Source: Ruegeria sp. R14_0
GTDB lineage: Bacteria > Pseudomonadota > Alphaproteobacteria > Rhodobacterales > Rhodobacteraceae
Direction of reading: 5' to 3'
NCBI RefSeq assembly: GCF_017743975.1
Contig: NZ_JAGHRC010000002.1
Location: 186,001 to 250,000 of the forward strand
DNA length: 64,000 nucleotides
The notes under the pieces were generated by a model, which saw only the letters and a program-made list of their open reading frames with translations, was not told the DNA's origin and made no database searches. Made by a program: the position numbers and the translations under genes. Shown here piece by piece: positions 34,207-43,497 of the stretch (within the stretch, counting starts at the first letter, position 1; each line of letters starts with the position of its first letter).

Positions 34207-36174
34207 ATGACGCAGACGCAGAAAGATCGCCCCTGGCTCATCCGAACCTATGCCGGTCACTCCACCGCCAAAGCGTCGAACGCCTTGTATCGCGGGAACC
34301 TTGCAAAAGGTCAGACCGGTCTTTCGGTGGCCTTCGACCTGCCGACTCAGACCGGTTACGACAGCGACCACACGCTCGCACGCGGCGAAGTGGGTAAGGT
34401 GGGTGTGCCCGTCTGCCATCTGGGGGATATGCGCGTCCTTTTCGACCAGATCCCGCTGGAACAGATGAACACCTCGATGACGATCAATGCGACGGCACCT
34501 TGGCTGCTAGCGCTTTACATCGCAGTGGCCGAGGAACAGGGTGCAGATGTCTCTAAACTGCAAGGCACGGTTCAGAACGACCTGATCAAGGAATACCTAA
34601 GCCGGGGCACCTATGTCTGCCCGCCGAAACCTTCGCTGAAGATGATCGCGGACGTTGCCGAGTATTGCTATACCAACGTTCCGAAATGGAACCCGATGAA
34701 CGTGTGTTCCTATCACCTGCAAGAGGCGGGCGCGACGCCCGAACAGGAGCTGGCCTATGCGTTGGCCACCGCCATCGCCGTTTTGGATGAGCTGCGCCCC
34801 CGCGTCCCGGCCGAGGATTTCCCTGCCCTGTGTGGACGGATTTCGTTCTTTGTGAACGCGGGCATCCGCTTTGTTACTGAAATGTGCAAAATGCGCGCGT
34901 TTGTCGATCTTTGGGACGAAATCCTGCAAGAGCGCTACGGCGTCGAAAACCCGAAATTCCGCCGATTCCGTTACGGTGTTCAGGTGAACTCGCTGGGCCT
35001 GACTGAGCAGCAGCCGGAAAACAACGTCTACCGTATCCTGATCGAAATGCTGGCGGTGACCCTGTCGAAAAAGGCGCGCGCACGTGCGGTGCAGTTGCCG
35101 GCATGGAACGAAGCCCTTGGTCTGCCCCGCCCGTGGGATCAGCAATGGTCGATGCGGATGCAGCAGATCCTGGCCTATGAAACCGACCTGCTGGAATACG
35201 GCGACCTGTTTGACGGCAACCCCGCTGTGGATGCCAAGGTCGAAGAACTGAAAGAGGGCGCGCGGGCGGAACTGACCAACCTGGATTCGATGGGTGGCGC
35301 AGTCGCCTCGATCGAGTACATGAAATCGCGCCTTGTGGATTCGAATGCCGAACGCCTGAACCGCATCGAACGGAACGAAACCGTTGTTGTTGGCGTGAAC
35401 AAATGGATCGAAGGCGAGCCCTCGCCTCTGCAGACCGAGGACGGCGGTATCATGGTGGTCGATCCGGCCGTCGAACAAGAACAGATCGCACGTCTGAACG
35501 AATGGCGTCAGGAACGTGATGATACCGCTGTCAAAGCTGCCCTGTCCACGCTGCGTGAGGCGGCGCAAAACGGAACCAACATCATGGAACCGTCGATCGC
35601 CGCCGCCAAGGCGGGCGTGACCACGGGTGAATGGGCCGAGGAAATGCGCAAGGTCTATGGCACCTATCGCGGGCCAACCGGAGTGTCCGGCTCGGTCTCG
35701 AACAAGACCGAGGGGCTGGAAGATCTGCGTGCAGCCGTGGACGCAGTTAGCGACAAGCTGGGGCGCCGGCTGAAATTCCTAGTCGGGAAACCTGGGCTGG
35801 ACGGGCATTCGAACGGTGCGGAACAAATCGCCTTCCGCGCGCGCGATTGCGGCATGGATATCAGCTATGAGGGTATTCGCCTTACGCCAGAGGAAATCGT
35901 AACGGCCGCAGCAGAAGACGACGCACACGTAATTGGACTGTCTATCCTGTCGGGCAGCCACATTCCGCTGGTGCAGGATGTCATGAACCGACTACGCGAC
36001 GAAGGGATGGAACATATTCCGGTAGTTGTCGGCGGGATTATCCCGGATGACGATGCGGCAAAGCTTAAGGCCATGGGTGTCGCAAAAATCTATACGCCCA
36101 AAAACTTTGAGCTGAATGCAATCATGGGTGACATCGTTACTTTGGTTGACCCCCAAAATATGGCTGCTGAATAA
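34207..36174 (+). CDS. ecm: Ethylmalonyl-CoA mutase
   Basis: Adenosylcobalamin-dependent mutase converting (2R)-ethylmalonyl-CoA to (2S)-methylsuccinyl-CoA. The 655-residue protein starts with DRPWLIRTYAGHSTAKASN and has the mutase barrel (SVAFDLPTQTGYDSDH). Its C-terminal B12 domain has DGHSNG (D-x-H-x-x-G, the lower-ligand His) near residue 531 and GLSILSGSH. Single-chain fusion and length fit Ecm and distinguish it from many methylmalonyl-CoA mutases, and divergence from ccr supports it. The ATG at 34207 has GAGG upstream. Confidence 0.94.
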   Translation: MTQTQKDRPWLIRTYAGHSTAKASNALYRGNLAKGQTGLSVAFDLPTQTGYDSDHTLARGEVGKVGVPVCHLGDMRVLFDQIPLEQMNTSMTINATAPWLLALYIAVAEEQGADVSKLQGTVQNDLIKEYLSRGTYVCPPKPSLKMIADVAEYCYTNVPKWNPMNVCSYHLQEAGATPEQELAYALATAIAVLDELRPRVPAEDFPALCGRISFFVNAGIRFVTEMCKMRAFVDLWDEILQERYGVENPKFRRFRYGVQVNSLGLTEQQPENNVYRILIEMLAVTLSKKARARAVQLPAWNEALGLPRPWDQQWSMRMQQILAYETDLLEYGDLFDGNPAVDAKVEELKEGARAELTNLDSMGGAVASIEYMKSRLVDSNAERLNRIERNETVVVGVNKWIEGEPSPLQTEDGGIMVVDPAVEQEQIARLNEWRQERDDTAVKAALSTLREAAQNGTNIMEPSIAAAKAGVTTGEWAEEMRKVYGTYRGPTGVSGSVSNKTEGLEDLRAAVDAVSDKLGRRLKFLVGKPGLDGHSNGAEQIAFRARDCGMDISYEGIRLTPEEIVTAAAEDDAHVIGLSILSGSHIPLVQDVMNRLRDEGMEHIPVVVGGIIPDDDAAKLKAMGVAKIYTPKNFELNAIMGDIVTLVDPQNMAAE

Positions 36175-36203
36175 ACGACCTGCAAAATACATTCGCTCTG
36201 TTT

Positions 36204-36227
36204 CTATCCCCTGTGCAAAGGGGATAG
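36204..36227 (+). terminator. Stem-loop terminator after ecm
   Basis: CTATCCCCT (36204-36212) pairs perfectly with AGGGGATAG (36219-36227) across a six-base loop and is followed by ATAATCTTTTCC. It lies 30 bases after the ecm stop. Confidence 0.75.
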
Positions 36228-36298
36228 ATAATCTTTTCCTTTGGAATTACGGTGGGCCATCGCGAACATTGCCTATCAATATTCTGGGGAGAGGAATT

Positions 36299-36616
36299 GT
36301 GGCTGTGAATCTGGAAAAAATGTCGCGCAAAGACCTGTTGGAATTGCGCGATCAAGTTGAACGGGCCTTGGTGGAAGCTGAAAAACGCGAGCGTAAAGAA
36401 GCTCTGCAAGCGGTTGAAAAGGCGGCCGCGAAATACGGATTTTCATTGTCTGATCTGGCTGTGGATGCGGTTCCGTCGGGCAAATCTGCGAAAACAAAGG
36501 CGAAATATAGAAATCCCGGAAATCCAAATCAGACATGGTCCGGGCGCGGTCGGAAACCGCAATGGATTCATGACGCGCTGCAATCCGGCGCTGATATTTC
36601 TGATCTGGAAATCTGA
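36299..36616 (+). CDS. H-NS family (HvrA-like) nucleoid protein
   Basis: A 105-residue H-NS-like protein. The N-terminal half is a coiled coil (LEKMSRKDLLELRDQVERALVEAEK). The C-terminal DNA-binding domain has the hallmark YRNPGNPNQTWSGRGRKPQWI near residues 71-91. Related HvrA proteins in Rhodobacter bind AT-rich DNA and modulate photosynthesis and nitrogen genes. The start is probably the GTG at 36299, since the family begins M-x-x-x-L-x-x-M; a GTG at 36305 or ATG at 36320 is possible. It is followed by deoD after 24 bases. Confidence 0.9.
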   Translation: MAVNLEKMSRKDLLELRDQVERALVEAEKRERKEALQAVEKAAAKYGFSLSDLAVDAVPSGKSAKTKAKYRNPGNPNQTWSGRGRKPQWIHDALQSGADISDLEI

Positions 36617-36640
36617 AACTCAATTGGAACTGATCTTAAA

Positions 36641-37354
36641 ATGACAATTCATATTGGTGCCGAAAAGGGCGAAATTGCCGAAACTGTTTTATTGCCTGGC
36701 GACCCATATCGGGCGAAATGGGCAGCCGAAACGTTTTTGGACGATGTAAAACAAGTCAATGACGTGCGCGGCATGCTTGGCTTTACAGGTATCTGGAAAG
36801 GCAATCGCGTAACAATTCAGGGCAGTGGCATGGGAATGCCGTCTTTGTCGATCTACGTGAACGAATTGATCCGCGACTTCGGTGCCAAAACCCTGATCCG
36901 CATTGGATCGTGCGGCGGGATGCAGGACAGTGTGGGTATTCGTGATGTAATTCTGGCAATGACGTCGACCACGCTCAGCACACCATCGCGCGGCATCCTG
37001 AAAGAACTTAACTTTGCCCCCTGCGCGGATTGGGGACTGTTGCAGGCCGCCGCACAGGCCGCCGCAGCGAAGGGGACACCCACTCATATCGGCGGGATTT
37101 ATTCTTCGGACGTGTTCTATGACGAACGCCCCGACCTGAACGAACAGATGGTCCGCCACGGCATTCTGGGGGTCGAAATGGAAGCGGCCGAGCTTTACAT
37201 TCTGGCCGCCCGCCACAAGTGCCGCGCGTTGGCCGTTCTGACTGTGTCAGATCACCTGTTGACGGGTGAGGCCTTGCCGTCGTCCGAACGCGAAAGCAGC
37301 TTTGGTGATATGGTTGAAATCGCACTGCAAGCGGCATTTCCTGACGCTGCATAG
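36641..37354 (+). CDS. deoD: Purine-nucleoside phosphorylase, DeoD type
   Basis: Cleaves purine (deoxy)nucleosides with phosphate to the free base and (deoxy)ribose-1-phosphate in purine salvage. The 237-residue protein matches Deo[27 protein letters not shown] at the start, RIGSCGGMQ near residue 87, and VEMEAAELY near residue 178. The catalytic Asp lies in [10 protein letters not shown] near residue 203. It may be co-transcribed with the H-NS-like gene. Confidence 0.96.
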   Translation: MTIHIGAEKGEIAETVLLPGDPYRAKWAAETFLDDVKQVNDVRGMLGFTGIWKGNRVTIQGSGMGMPSLSIYVNELIRDFGAKTLIRIGSCGGMQDSVGIRDVILAMTSTTLSTPSRGILKELNFAPCADWGLLQAAAQAAAAKGTPTHIGGIYSSDVFYDERPDLNEQMVRHGILGVEMEAAELYILAARHKCRALAVLTVSDHLLTGEALPSSERESSFGDMVEIALQAAFPDAA

Positions 37355-37361
37355 TCACCGA

Positions 37362-37381
37362 CAGGGCGCATGGTCGCCCTG
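37362..37381. terminator. Hairpin between deoD and a convergent small gene
   Basis: CAGGGCG (37362-37368) and CGCCCTG (37375-37381) pair perfectly over a six-base loop, eight bases after the deoD stop and just before the convergent gene's stop. The following CTCTTCTATTT on the plus strand is moderately T-rich, so it could terminate deoD. Confidence 0.6.
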
Positions 37382-37386
37382 CTCTT

Positions 37387-37575
37387 CTATTTCCCTTTCA
37401 GGCAGCTGGTCGGTGAATCTGCGCCTTCCTTCTGCGCCCCGCAATAGGCACAGATCCAGACACCTTCCTTACGGTGCTGGCGCCACCGACAATCACGCGT
37501 CAATGAAGATGTACGTGACCGCCACAGGAAATAGGCAAATACACCGCCAGCCAGAACAAGAAGCAAAATGGGCAT
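37387..37575 (-). CDS. Small membrane-anchored CxxC protein of unknown function
   Basis: A 62-residue protein with an N-terminal membrane helix (MPILLLVLAGGVFAYFLW) followed by a basic segment and a CAYCG pair, with another Cys before the C-terminus and a Cys in RDCRWR. The pattern of a helix plus two Cys pairs suggests a small zinc-binding membrane protein. No function is known to me; such short genes appear to be conserved in the family (from memory). It is convergent with deoD. Confidence 0.7.
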   Translation of the reverse strand: MPILLLVLAGGVFAYFLWRSRTSSLTRDCRWRQHRKEGVWICAYCGAQKEGADSPTSCLKGK

Positions 37576-37623
37576 ACCCCTGCATGGCCCATTTTGTACA
37601 TCGCCTGCAAGTCTGCTGTCGGA

Positions 37624-37770
37624 TTAAGCAGCGTTTGCGTATTCGAAGAGGGCCGGTTCACGCTGTTCTTCTGCTACGGTAGGTTCGGGCGTGTAGTACG
37701 CCCAGGCCTGATTCAACAGCTCAAGCGCGTCTGAGGTGCTTGTCTTGGATTTTGGTTCTTGATTTTCCAT
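37624..37770 (-). CDS. Small hypothetical protein
   Basis: A 48-residue acidic protein beginning MENQEPKSKTSTSDALELLNQAWAYY and ending in an EYANAA tail. The in-frame extension to 37842 looks non-coding, so the ATG at 37770 is used. It has a single likely helix (DALELLNQAWAYY) and no known domain. It lies between sdhB and the small membrane protein, same strand as sdh but after a 137-base gap from it. Confidence 0.55.
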   Translation of the reverse strand: MENQEPKSKTSTSDALELLNQAWAYYTPEPTVAEEQREPALFEYANAA

Positions 37771-37907
37771 CGGAGCGATCCCGTTCTCGGTAATATCACC
37801 CCTCCCTGACCGTAGAATAGTACTGATCAGGGGCAGTCGCATTGCCTAAATTTGCATTGTCGGCATGCACTCACCGCAACGCGGCAAGTGCTTGATTTTA
37901 AGCCGAT

Positions 37908-38687
37908 TTAGACTGCGCGGTCGACCATCATCTTCTTGATCTCGGCGATCGCTTTGGCCGGATTCAAACCCTTCGGGCAGGTCTTGGCGCAGTTCATGAT
38001 CGTGTGGCAACGGTACAGCTTGAAGGGATCTTCCAGCTCGTCCAGACGCTCGCCCGTGGCTTCATCCCGGCTGTCGATGATCCAGCGATAAGCGTGCAAC
38101 AAAGCGGCGGGCCCAAGGTAGCGATCACCGTTCCACCAATAGCTCGGGCACGAGGTCGAGCAGCTGGCGCACATCACGCATTCGTACAGACCATCCAGCT
38201 TTTTGCGATCCTCGATGGATTGTTTCCACTCTTTCGCCGGGCGGTTTGTCTTGGTTTCCAGCCACGGCATGATCGAGGCATGCTGGGCGTAGAAATGAGT
38301 CAGGTCCGGGATCAGGTCCTTCACCACCGGCATGTGCGGTAGCGGGTAAATCTTCACATCGCCCTTGATCTCATCCATGCCGTAGATACAGGCCAGAGTG
38401 TTAATCCCGTCGATATTCATCGCACAGGATCCACAAATCCCTTCACGACAGGACCGACGGAAGGTCAAGGTGGGATCGATTTCGTTCTTGATTTTGATCA
38501 GCGCGTCCAAAACCATCGGGCCGCAACTGTCCATGTCCACGAAATAGGTGTCTACGCGCGGGTTTTGCCCATCGTCCGGGTTCCAGCGATAGATTTGAAA
38601 CTTACGAACATTCTTGGCGCCTTCCGGCTTGGGCCAGGTTTTGCCCGTCGTAATCCGAGAGTTCTTTGGCAGGGTGAGTTGTACCAT
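37908..38687 (-). CDS. sdhB: Succinate dehydrogenase iron-sulfur subunit
   Basis: Passes electrons from the flavoprotein to ubiquinone in complex II. The 259-residue protein has the [2Fe-2S] ligands in CREGICGSC and a following Cys, the [4Fe-4S] motif CVMCASC with SCP, and the [3Fe-4S] motif in [14 protein letters not shown]. The ATG at 38687 has a GAGG site and fits the family N-terminus ([11 protein letters not shown]). It is separated from sdhA by a divergently placed glycosyltransferase gene, so it probably has its own promoter. Confidence 0.97.
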   Translation of the reverse strand: MVQLTLPKNSRITTGKTWPKPEGAKNVRKFQIYRWNPDDGQNPRVDTYFVDMDSCGPMVLDALIKIKNEIDPTLTFRRSCREGICGSCAMNIDGINTLACIYGMDEIKGDVKIYPLPHMPVVKDLIPDLTHFYAQHASIMPWLETKTNRPAKEWKQSIEDRKKLDGLYECVMCASCSTSCPSYWWNGDRYLGPAALLHAYRWIIDSRDEATGERLDELEDPFKLYRCHTIMNCAKTCPKGLNPAKAIAEIKKMMVDRAV

Positions 38688-38849
38688 TTCCGACCTCGCT
38701 AAAATCCCGCTAATAGATATACTCCGCAGCGCAGAAAGCCAACCTTTTAACCTTGAAAACACCTAAGAAAATTAGGCAAATTCGCCTTTACGGACTCCTG
38801 ACGCAAAAAGAATGTGCAGGTGCAAAACGGGCTGAGGGCAGAACATAGA

Positions 38850-39905
38850 ATGCCGACAAACGTCGTTAACATACCTTACGGGACCAAGAACCCTTATCAG
38901 AATATGATGTATTCGGCCTGCGCACCTGAATTCAATCTGTCCGGCCCACGCACCGTTTTATTTTCCGAATTTGCCCAGCCCGAATTTCAGGCCGAAAACG
39001 AAATCATTCACATTCACTGGGATGACCGTCTGTTTGGAAACCCAGAGAGTGAAGAAGAAAACACCATTTTTCCCATCGCGTTTGACCGGCTCAGGCAGTT
39101 TCAGGCAAATGGTGGGCGGATAATCTGGACCATTCACAACAAATTCGCTCATGCCGCCGCAGATCAAAGCGCGATTTTCTGCGAGAGCCGCCGGCAATTG
39201 GCTCAGCTTGTGGATTTGGTGCATGTTCACACACCCAACGCCAAACACCACATGATCTCGGAATACGGCACTAACCCAGATAAATTGCGCCTGATTCCGC
39301 ACCCCAGCTATCTGGGAGTTTATGAACCGGCCGAGCATACTCTGAACCGCCCTTTGCCTTTGCGCGACACCACGCGGCTTTTGACATTCGGCGCGATGCG
39401 CGGAAGCCGGGAATTGGATCGGCTGCAGCAGGCGACCCAAAAGCTCACCAACCGGGGTTATGAATTTCACCTTTCAGTAGTTGGTCGCGTATTCCGCTCG
39501 GGGCGCCGCTTAGCACGGCGCATTCAACGAAACCCGAACAACACCGTAGTCGCAGATCGCATTCCCGATGAAGAGGTCGCGCACGTGTTTTCGCAGGCAC
39601 ACGCTTACGTTCTGCCGTCGACCACAACTTTCACATCCGGCACTGCCATGCTTGCCCAGACATTCGGGCTGCCGCTCATCGGCCCGGACATTGACCCACA
39701 CAAACAAACAACACCCGAGGCTTGCCACGATCTGCTATATCCGGCTCAGAACCCTCGCGGGTTGATCCGCATGCTGATGCGCGTCATTGCAATGTCGGAT
39801 GCGGAGTTGATCGAAAAGCGAAAGGCGTGTTTCGAGTTCGCTATCGCACGCGAACCGGCGCGCATCTCCAACGATCTCAAAATGGCTTTGTCTGAATTGT
39901 TGTAG
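38850..39905 (+). CDS. Glycosyltransferase (GT-B fold, family 4-like)
   Basis: A 351-residue cytoplasmic protein. The C-terminal half has the GT-4 layout RLLTFGAMRGSRELDRLQQA, LSVVGRV, ADRIPDEEVAHVFSQAHAYVLPS and GTAMLAQTFGLPLIGPD, with the donor-binding region near residues 230-300. The N-terminal half has WTIHNKF, typical of acceptor-side loops. The acceptor is unknown; surface polysaccharide is likely. It lies between sdhB and sdhA, opposite in direction to both, which is unusual and may reflect insertion. Confidence 0.78.
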   Translation: MPTNVVNIPYGTKNPYQNMMYSACAPEFNLSGPRTVLFSEFAQPEFQAENEIIHIHWDDRLFGNPESEEENTIFPIAFDRLRQFQANGGRIIWTIHNKFAHAAADQSAIFCESRRQLAQLVDLVHVHTPNAKHHMISEYGTNPDKLRLIPHPSYLGVYEPAEHTLNRPLPLRDTTRLLTFGAMRGSRELDRLQQATQKLTNRGYEFHLSVVGRVFRSGRRLARRIQRNPNNTVVADRIPDEEVAHVFSQAHAYVLPSTTTFTSGTAMLAQTFGLPLIGPDIDPHKQTTPEACHDLLYPAQNPRGLIRMLMRVIAMSDAELIEKRKACFEFAIAREPARISNDLKMALSELL

Positions 39906-39978
39906 AGAACCTGCGAAAGCAGCAGGACCTTACAAATAATTGCGCCCCCCAAAACAGGAGGCGCGCAGTGCTTCGGAT

Positions 39979-41787
39979 TTAGAATGTCCGCGCTTTGGGC
40001 GCGATTTTCTGCAGGCTGATACCGCCTTCATCTTCGGTGGTCAGCGGATCGACGATCACCGGACGATAGCTGAGCTCGACCTTGTTGCCATCGACACGCG
40101 AGACGGTGTGGACACGCCAGTTTTCGTCATCACGTTCGGTGAAATCCTCATGCGCGTGTGCGCCACGGGATTCCTTACGTGCCTCGGCACCCACGATGGT
40201 GGCCAGAGCGCTTGGCATCAGGTTGGTCAGTTCCAGCGTTTCCATCAGGTCACTGTTCCAGACCAGCGAGCGGTCGCTGACTTTCAGGTCGTCCATTTTA
40301 GCTGCAATCGCAGTCATTTTCTCGACGCCTTCGGCCATGGTTTTGGCGGTCCGGAATACGGCCGCGTCCTCTTGCATGGTGCGCTGCATCTCCAGCCGCA
40401 GATCCGCAGTCGGGATCGCGCCACTGGCATTGCGGATGGCATCAAACCGATCAAAAGCCTTATCGACGGACGCCTGGTTCAGAACCGGGTTCGGCGCGTC
40501 CGCGTCAACAACCTTACCGGCCTTGATCGCAGCGGCGCGGCCAAAGACAACCAGGTCGATCAGCGAGTTCGAGCCCAGGCGGTTTGCACCATGGACCGAG
40601 GCACACCCCGCCTCACCCACAGCCATCAGGCCTGGAACCACGGCAGTTGGGTCGTCAGCGGTCGGGTTCAGAACCTCACCCCAATAGTTCGTCGGGATAC
40701 CGCCCATGTTGTAGTGAACGGTCGGCAGAACCGGGATCGGCTCTTTCGTTACGTCGACGCCTGCAAATACGCGCGCCGATTCCGAGATACCCGGCAAACG
40801 CTCTGCCAGCGCGTCGGCTGGGAGGTGGCTGAGGTTCAGGTGAATGTGGTCACCATTTTCACCATGGCCGCGGCCTTCACGGATCTCCATGGTCATCGAC
40901 CGCGAGACATAATCGCGGGGTGCCAGGTCCTTGTACTGGGGCGCATAGCGCTCCATGAACCGTTCGCCTTCCGAGTTGGTCAGATAACCACCTTCACCCC
41001 GTGCGCCTTCGGTAATCAGGCAGCCCGAGCCGTAGATGCCGGTTGGGTGGAACTGCACGAATTCCATATCCTGCAGGGCCAGGCCCGCGCGGGCCACCAT
41101 GCCACCACCGTCGCCGGTGCAGGTATGGGCAGAGGTTGCGCTGAAATAGGCGCGGCCATAGCCACCGGTCGCCAGCACCACCATCTTGGCGTTGAAGACA
41201 TGCATCGTGCCGTCGTCCAGCTTCCAGCAGACGACACCCTGACACTGCCCGTCCTCGGACATGACCAGGTCAATGGCGAAGTACTCAATGTAAAACTCGG
41301 CGTTGTTCTTCAGCGACTGACCGTACAGCGTGTGCAGGATCGCGTGGCCGGTTCGGTCAGCGGCGGCACAGGTCCGCTGCACCGCGGGACCTTCACCGAA
41401 TTCGGTGGTGTGGCCGCCGAAAGGACGCTGATAGATCTTACCTTCTTCGGTCCGGCTGAAGGGCACACCATAGTGCTCCAGCTCATACACGGCCTTAGGA
41501 GCCTCACGCGCGAGGTATTCCATCGCGTCGGTGTCACCCAGCCAGTCCGAGCCCTTGACGGTGTCGTACATGTGCCACTGCCAATGGTCGGGTCCCATGT
41601 TCGAAAGCGACGCGGCGATACCGCCCTGCGCAGCAACCGTGTGCGAGCGTGTCGGGAAAACCTTGGTCACGCATGCCGTGCGCAAACCCTGTTCCGCCAT
41701 ACCCAGTGTGGCGCGCAGACCGGCCCCACCGGCACCGACAACAACCACGTCATATTCGTGTGTTTCGTATTCGTATGCAGCTGTCAT
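39979..41787 (-). CDS. sdhA: Succinate dehydrogenase flavoprotein subunit
   Basis: Oxidises succinate to fumarate with covalently bound FAD. The 602-residue protein has the FAD fold [16 protein letters not shown] near residues 12-27. The FAD-linked His is in [14 protein letters not shown] near residue 47, and GGHTTEFG and the active-site block [21 protein letters not shown] lie later. It follows sdhD by 24 bases on the minus strand. sdhB is displaced by the glycosyltransferase gene. Confidence 0.98.
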   Translation of the reverse strand: MTAAYEYETHEYDVVVVGAGGAGLRATLGMAEQGLRTACVTKVFPTRSHTVAAQGGIAASLSNMGPDHWQWHMYDTVKGSDWLGDTDAMEYLAREAPKAVYELEHYGVPFSRTEEGKIYQRPFGGHTTEFGEGPAVQRTCAAADRTGHAILHTLYGQSLKNNAEFYIEYFAIDLVMSEDGQCQGVVCWKLDDGTMHVFNAKMVVLATGGYGRAYFSATSAHTCTGDGGGMVARAGLALQDMEFVQFHPTGIYGSGCLITEGARGEGGYLTNSEGERFMERYAPQYKDLAPRDYVSRSMTMEIREGRGHGENGDHIHLNLSHLPADALAERLPGISESARVFAGVDVTKEPIPVLPTVHYNMGGIPTNYWGEVLNPTADDPTAVVPGLMAVGEAGCASVHGANRLGSNSLIDLVVFGRAAAIKAGKVVDADAPNPVLNQASVDKAFDRFDAIRNASGAIPTADLRLEMQRTMQEDAAVFRTAKTMAEGVEKMTAIAAKMDDLKVSDRSLVWNSDLMETLELTNLMPSALATIVGAEARKESRGAHAHEDFTERDDENWRVHTVSRVDGNKVELSYRPVIVDPLTTEDEGGISLQKIAPKARTF

Positions 41788-41811
41788 TTGTCTATTTCCT
41801 TACCGCGCGTT

Positions 41812-42183
41812 TCACAGAGCCAGCTTGATCAGGGCAAACAACCCTGCAGCCATCAATGTGTAGCCAAACGCCGCGACGGCCATGAGGCTCAGCTTTTCTG
41901 CGACACCGTGGACATAATCTTCGATCGCTACCTGTGTTTCACGCACCAGGTGCAGAATGACGACGACCATTGTCAGGCCAGTCACAATGGCCGGGAACGG
42001 ACGACCGTAATACGCCAGAACCTCTTCGTAGGATTTGCCCAGCCCGTTGGCAAAGACGAACACGAAAAGCGGCACAAGAACAACCAGCGCGGCCGAGCTG
42101 ACCATCATCTGCCAGTGGTGATGCGTACCTTCGCCGCCAGCCCCGGTTCCCTGCGCGCGCTTGCGGTCAGTGAGATAATTCAT
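41812..42183 (-). CDS. sdhD: Succinate dehydrogenase membrane anchor subunit
   Basis: A 123-residue membrane protein with three hydrophobic helices that anchors complex II and helps form the ubiquinone and haem site. His residues in THHHW near the N-terminus and HLVRETQVAIEDYVHG match the SdhD family. The ATG at 42183 was chosen from the family start MNYLTDRKRAQG. It lies 11 bases from sdhC in the same transcript. Confidence 0.92.
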   Translation of the reverse strand: MNYLTDRKRAQGTGAGGEGTHHHWQMMVSSAALVVLVPLFVFVFANGLGKSYEEVLAYYGRPFPAIVTGLTMVVVILHLVRETQVAIEDYVHGVAEKLSLMAVAAFGYTLMAAGLFALIKLAL

Positions 42184-42194
42184 AACCAGTCTCC

Positions 42195-42578
42195 TTAAAC
42201 CGCGATCGCCGTGATGAAGGCGAGGATCGTAGCCAGCACCAGCATACCGATCCCCAGCTTCTCGGAAATCCGCACATCCACGCAGTACCCCAGGTCCCAG
42301 ATCACGTGACGCAGACGGCCCAGCATGTGGTAGAAAATCGCCCAAGTCGCAGCGAACATCACCAGATCACCCAACCAGCTTCTCATCAGGCCGTCGATAA
42401 AATTGAATGACGACTCTGAAGTCGCGGCTGCCAGGAACCACCAGACGACAAAGAATGCGATCGCCAGTGACGCAATTCCCGTGATACGCACGAGGATTGA
42501 GGTCACCGAAGTCAGCTGCGGGCGATAAATCGAAAGATGGGGTGAAAGAGGGCGATTGCCCCGATTTACATCGGCCAT
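42195..42578 (-). CDS. sdhC: Succinate dehydrogenase cytochrome b556 subunit
   Basis: A 127-residue membrane subunit with three helices. It has the SdhC signature RPLSPHLSIYRPQLTSVTSILVRITG at residues 9-34 and the haem-ligand region FYHMLGRLRHVIWDLG near residue 82. The ATG at 42578 has an AAAGGAG site. It heads the sdhCDA transcript, and a double palindrome (42692-42721) lies about 115 bases upstream. Confidence 0.96.
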   Translation of the reverse strand: MADVNRGNRPLSPHLSIYRPQLTSVTSILVRITGIASLAIAFFVVWWFLAAATSESSFNFIDGLMRSWLGDLVMFAATWAIFYHMLGRLRHVIWDLGYCVDVRISEKLGIGMLVLATILAFITAIAV

Positions 42579-42691
42579 GTTGGCTCCTTTACGGTTGGCT
42601 TCCGAAGGTTTTACCGTTTTTTGCCGTTCTGTCACGTGCTGCAGCTGCAAAAAAGCTGATAATTGATGCAAAATGGCGGATATTTGTGATA

Positions 42692-42721
42692 TGTGATCAC
42701 ACAAAATAAAGTCGTGATCAC
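42692..42721. promoter_or_regulatory. Double-palindrome operator upstream of sdhC
   Basis: A perfect TGTGATCACA at 42692-42701 and a second GTGATCAC core at 42714-42721 have centres exactly 21 bp apart, two helical turns. The same paired arrangement and spacing recur upstream of sucC (49529-49559). A half site TTGTGAT precedes the first. It is a good candidate for a transcription factor binding as two dimers. Confidence 0.75.
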
Positions 42722-42777
42722 AAAAGCATTATGAGACATGTGATGTTAGCGCCTGAAACCCCGAATCTGCGATTCAG

Positions 42778-43440
42778 CTATTTCAATTCAGCGGTTTGCT
42801 GGGTCACTTCACGCAGCAATTTCTTCCGGATACGCGCGGGATAATCGGCAAACCCCGAGGCCGAAACGACAAATGCTCCCTCGCCTACGATCACGTTTTC
42901 AAAGAAATAGGCCGTCAGGTCTGGTTCGGTTTCCTCGATGGCAATTGCGTTCACCGTCACACCACGGGTCCGCAGGATTCGGTGCACTTCAGACGGCTCG
43001 ATCCCCTCGTTCGACACACCATCGCCCGAGATGTCGATCAGATGCCGCTCGCATTCGGCAACCTCGTCAAAATAGGCCATAGTCGTTTCCAACGCCTCGC
43101 CTATCGCCGTCGAGAAATTGCGCCAGACACGAGGATCATTGCCTACCCTGTCCGCAAACTGATCTATCGCCTCGAAACTGTCGATGCGTGTCCAGGGAAC
43201 CGTGACTTGCTGGCGCGACGATCCCGTCCATTGCACCAGCATCACTTGGGCCCGTCCGCGTACCAGCGCCTCGGACACAATCGGGTCGCGCAAACCGGCG
43301 GCAAGACCGTCCATTTGAATACGGTATTCCGTACTGTCGACCGACCCCGAGACATCCACCGCCAACGCCAAAGCGAGATCGCAGGCATAGGCGGGCGGCG
43401 ACAGGCAGACGCAGGTTGCTAATGTGCGAAACAGGGTCAT
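42778..43440 (-). CDS. DUF1194 (von Willebrand A-like) exported protein
   Basis: A 220-residue protein with an N-terminal signal peptide (ending near AYA) and a VWA-like fold. The MIDAS motif DVSGSVD (near residue 29) and a later SGDGVSNEG block are conserved in the DUF1194 family. Such proteins are thought to bind metals or partners in the periplasm; the function is not established. It is the last gene upstream of the sdhC operator region. Confidence 0.85.
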   Translation of the reverse strand: MTLFRTLATCVCLSPPAYACDLALALAVDVSGSVDSTEYRIQMDGLAAGLRDPIVSEALVRGRAQVMLVQWTGSSRQQVTVPWTRIDSFEAIDQFADRVGNDPRVWRNFSTAIGEALETTMAYFDEVAECERHLIDISGDGVSNEGIEPSEVHRILRTRGVTVNAIAIEETEPDLTAYFFENVIVGEGAFVVSASGFADYPARIRKKLLREVTQQTAELK

Positions 43441-43497
43441 GACCGCAGCCTAGCACGAATGGCGCAGGCCGCGATCAAATGAATGTCAGGGAAGACG

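Noticed and set aside
39940-42198. Long open frame antisense to sdhA/sdhD
   Set aside because: It mirrors the codon bias of sdhA on the other strand, has no family features, and sdhA is certain.
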